The notes beneath the pieces were generated by a model, which worked only from the letters and a program-made list of their open reading frames with translations, did no database searches and had not been told where the DNA came from. A stretch of DNA of 37,916 bases from Pseudomonadota bacterium. Its GTDB lineage: Bacteria > Pseudomonadota > Gammaproteobacteria > Pseudomonadales > Pseudomonadaceae. The translations under genes were made by a program, and so were the position numbers. Of this stretch, positions 36,400 through 37,916 are shown piece by piece. Positions within the stretch are counted from its first letter, which is position 1. Every line of letters begins with the position of its first letter. Where the stretch lies: NCBI GenBank assembly GCA_023431055.1, contig JAEYXX010000147.1, positions 1-37,916 on the forward strand, in the 5' to 3' direction.

Positions 36400-37647
36400 T
36401 TATCCAAGCCTCAGCTTGCTCGCGCCGACCAGCCAGCTGTACACCACGTAGAGCACCAGGGTCGCGGCCAGCAGCAGGCCGCCGAGGGCCGTGGCCATGC
36501 CCCAATTGATGGTGGTGTTGGTGTAGAAGGCGACGAAGTAGCTGATCATCTGGTCGTTCGGGCTGCCCAGCAGCGCCGGGGTGATGTAGTAGCCGATGGA
36601 CAGGATGAACACCAGCAGGCAACCAGCGCCGACACCGGCCAAGGTCTGCGGGAAGTACACCCGCCAGAAGCTGGCGAACGGATGACAGCCGAGCGACACT
36701 GCCGCGCGCATGTAGCTGGGCGAAATGCCCTTCATCACGCTGTAGATCGGCAGGATCATGAACGGCAGCATGATGTGCACCATGGCCACGTACACACCAC
36801 TGCGGTTGAACACCAGCTGCAGGGGCTGCTCGATGATGCCCAGCGACATCAGCGCGCTGTTGATCAATCCGCCTGACTGCAACAACACGATCCAGGCCGC
36901 CACCCGCACCAGAATCGAGGTCCAGAACGGCAGCAGCACCAGAATCATCAGCAGGTTGCCCGAGCGGGTCGGCAGGTTGGCCAACAGATAGGCCAACGGA
37001 TAGGCCAGCACCAGGCAGATGGCGGTGATCACCAGGCTCATCCAGAAGGTACGGGCGAAGATGTCCAGGTAGATGGCCTGATCCGGCGTGGCCTTGGCCA
37101 GTTCGCCGAGGTCGTCGATGCGATGATCGAGTGCGGCCAGCAGGTAGTAGGGAGTAACCGGCGAGGCGTTGCGGCGGATTACTTGCCAGTAGGCGGGATC
37201 GCCCCAGCGCTCGTCCAGGTCGAGGAAGGCCTCCTGGTAGGACGCCGGCTCCTCGCGCAACGGCAGCTTGCGTGCGGTGCTGCTGACCAGGCTACGGAAG
37301 CCCGCCAGTTCCATGTTCAGGCGCTTGGACAGATCGCCCAGGCTCTGATTGCGCCGAGCTTCGAGCATATCAGTGGCAATCGCCCGGTACACCGCCTCGT
37401 CCGGCAGGCCACGGCCATCCCAGGCAGCAATCGCCTCGACGGTGCGTGGCAGGCTGCCGACCACTTCCGGGTTGTCCACACTGCGCATGAGCAGCGCGCC
37501 GATAGGCAGCAGGAAGGTCAGCAAGAGAAACAGCAACAGCGGCAGGATCAGTGCCTTGGATTTCAGGCGATTGAAACGCTCAGCACGGGCCAGTCGCTGC
37601 TTCAGGCTTGGCCCGGGCAAATCATTGGCAGGCAGTACGGCGGCCAT
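36400..37647 (-). CDS. ABC transporter permease, polyamine/GABA type (PotB-like) with large periplasmic insert
   Basis: The 415-residue protein is longer than typical PotB subunits (about 280-300). After the first helix (ALILPLLLFLLLTFLLPIGALLM) there is an insert of about 135 residues (about 57-190: VDNPEVVGSLPRTVEAI ... TPDQAIYLDIFARTFWM) expected outside the membrane. The remaining five helices follow with the EAA motif MRAAVSLGCHPFASFWRVYFPQTLAG. The ATG at 37647 has GGAG 6 bases upstream; a TTG two codons earlier is unlikely. It pairs with the downstream permease and upstream binding protein; probable AgtC counterpart. Confidence 0.86.
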   Translation of the reverse strand: MAAVLPANDLPGPSLKQRLARAERFNRLKSKALILPLLLFLLLTFLLPIGALLMRSVDNPEVVGSLPRTVEAIAAWDGRGLPDEAVYRAIATDMLEARRNQSLGDLSKRLNMELAGFRSLVSSTARKLPLREEPASYQEAFLDLDERWGDPAYWQVIRRNASPVTPYYLLAALDHRIDDLGELAKATPDQAIYLDIFARTFWMSLVITAICLVLAYPLAYLLANLPTRSGNLLMILVLLPFWTSILVRVAAWIVLLQSGGLINSALMSLGIIEQPLQLVFNRSGVYVAMVHIMLPFMILPIYSVMKGISPSYMRAAVSLGCHPFASFWRVYFPQTLAGVGAGCLLVFILSIGYYITPALLGSPNDQMISYFVAFYTNTTINWGMATALGGLLLAATLVLYVVYSWLVGASKLRLG

Positions 37648-37734
37648 GGACAACTCCGCAAGCTAAGGCCGCATCTGGCGGCAGAAATTCGGGGATACGA
37701 CAAACATCGATTGGGCAGCTCCGCCCCCTCATCC

Positions 37735-37768
37735 GGCGCTATGCGCCACCTTCTCCCGCAGGAGAAGG
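37735..37768. repeat. Paired hairpins between binding-protein and permease genes
   Basis: GGCGC-TAT-GCGCC (37735-37747) and CCTTCTCC-CGCA-GGAGAAGG (37749-37768), both perfect, stand side by side. The type (CCTCATCCGGCGC ... CCTTCTCCCGC) is a frequent intergenic repeat in proteobacteria. Between a binding-protein gene and its permease genes such elements can stabilise the upstream mRNA. Confidence 0.75.
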
Positions 37769-37801
37769 GGACGAGGAAGACGTCGCTGCGCGACGCACGG
37801 G

Positions 37802-37916
37802 TTAACGGGCCGCCCAGGCGTTGAAACGCTGCTCCAGCTGCTCGCCGTAGTCAGCCCAGAAGGTCACGTCGATGGCCACCTGGTTGGCGATGTTTTCCGG
37901 CGTGGTCGGCATCAGG
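37802..37916 (-). CDS. Periplasmic substrate-binding protein, C-terminal fragment (cut by window edge)
   Basis: Only the last 37 codons are in the window. They read LMPTTPENIANQVAIDVTFW followed by ADYGEQLEQRFNAWAAR and a TAA stop, the typical end of spermidine/putrescine-type (PotD-like) binding proteins. It lies upstream of, and on the same strand as, the two permease genes, so it is very likely the binding protein of this importer, probably an AgtB counterpart. The rest lies beyond 37916. Confidence 0.75.
   Translation of the reverse strand, partial: LMPTTPENIANQVAIDVTFWADYGEQLEQRFNAWAAR

Overview
The window reads as chromosomal DNA of a Pseudomonas. GC content is high, and the gene order tyrS, M23 peptidase, anmK, erpA, bactofilin, argC, hemJ ... 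coq7, OsmC, vfr, trpC-trpD-trpG ... trpE, gph, rpe, then polyamine-type ABC genes follows the order I remember for the P. aeruginosa PA0602-PA0668 region. The accessory genes and codon use would fit the P. mendocina/oleovorans/pseudoalcaligenes group, but species cannot be fixed without a search.

Layout. (1) 1-166: two tandem rRNA-type promoters face left off the window, just past tyrS, so an rRNA operon probably begins beyond position 1. (2) 167-15977: conserved core. It covers tyrosyl-tRNA synthesis, wall turnover and recycling (M23 peptidase, anmK), Fe-S delivery (erpA), a bactofilin with a coiled-coil membrane partner, arginine and heme synthesis (argC, hemJ), a nitronate monooxygenase, an apparently Tat-exported PLP enzyme, a DUF805 protein, an SDR, a Ycf46-like AAA ATPase, an exported sulfatase-modifying-like protein, coq7, an OsmC protein and the cAMP regulator vfr. 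(3) 16028-29289: tryptophan genes trpGDC and trpE, each preceded by a 14-codon leader peptide ending Trp-Arg-Trp-Arg-Ala. Between them, where P. aeruginosa carries its R/F pyocin cluster, sits a 7 kb catabolic island. The island encodes a GntR/FCD regulator, an NRAMP-like permease lacking the metal ligands, PxpA (LamB/YcsF), a DUF1445 protein, a fused PxpB-PxpC (KipI-KipA) carboxyltransferase-like protein, and a biotin carboxylase with its own biotinyl domain. Together the last two resemble a split urea carboxylase; with PxpA they suggest ATP-driven opening of 5-oxoproline or another lactam/amide. gph and rpe follow trpE. (4) 29593-35265: a sigma-54-controlled module of PAS/AAA+ activator, iron-type alcohol dehydrogenase, SLC23-like permease and succinate-semialdehyde-type dehydrogenase. 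This is plausibly a pathway for a hydroxy acid such as 4-hydroxybutyrate. (5) 35369-37916: two polyamine-type ABC permeases and the C-terminus of their binding protein; the syntenic P. aeruginosa system is reported to import GABA and 5-aminovalerate.

The spacers hold several inverted-repeat (REP-type) elements, bidirectional terminators and attenuator-like hairpins. No tRNA, CRISPR array, insertion sequence or phage gene was seen. The most interesting parts are the catabolic island in the trpE-trpG hotspot and the hydroxy-acid module.
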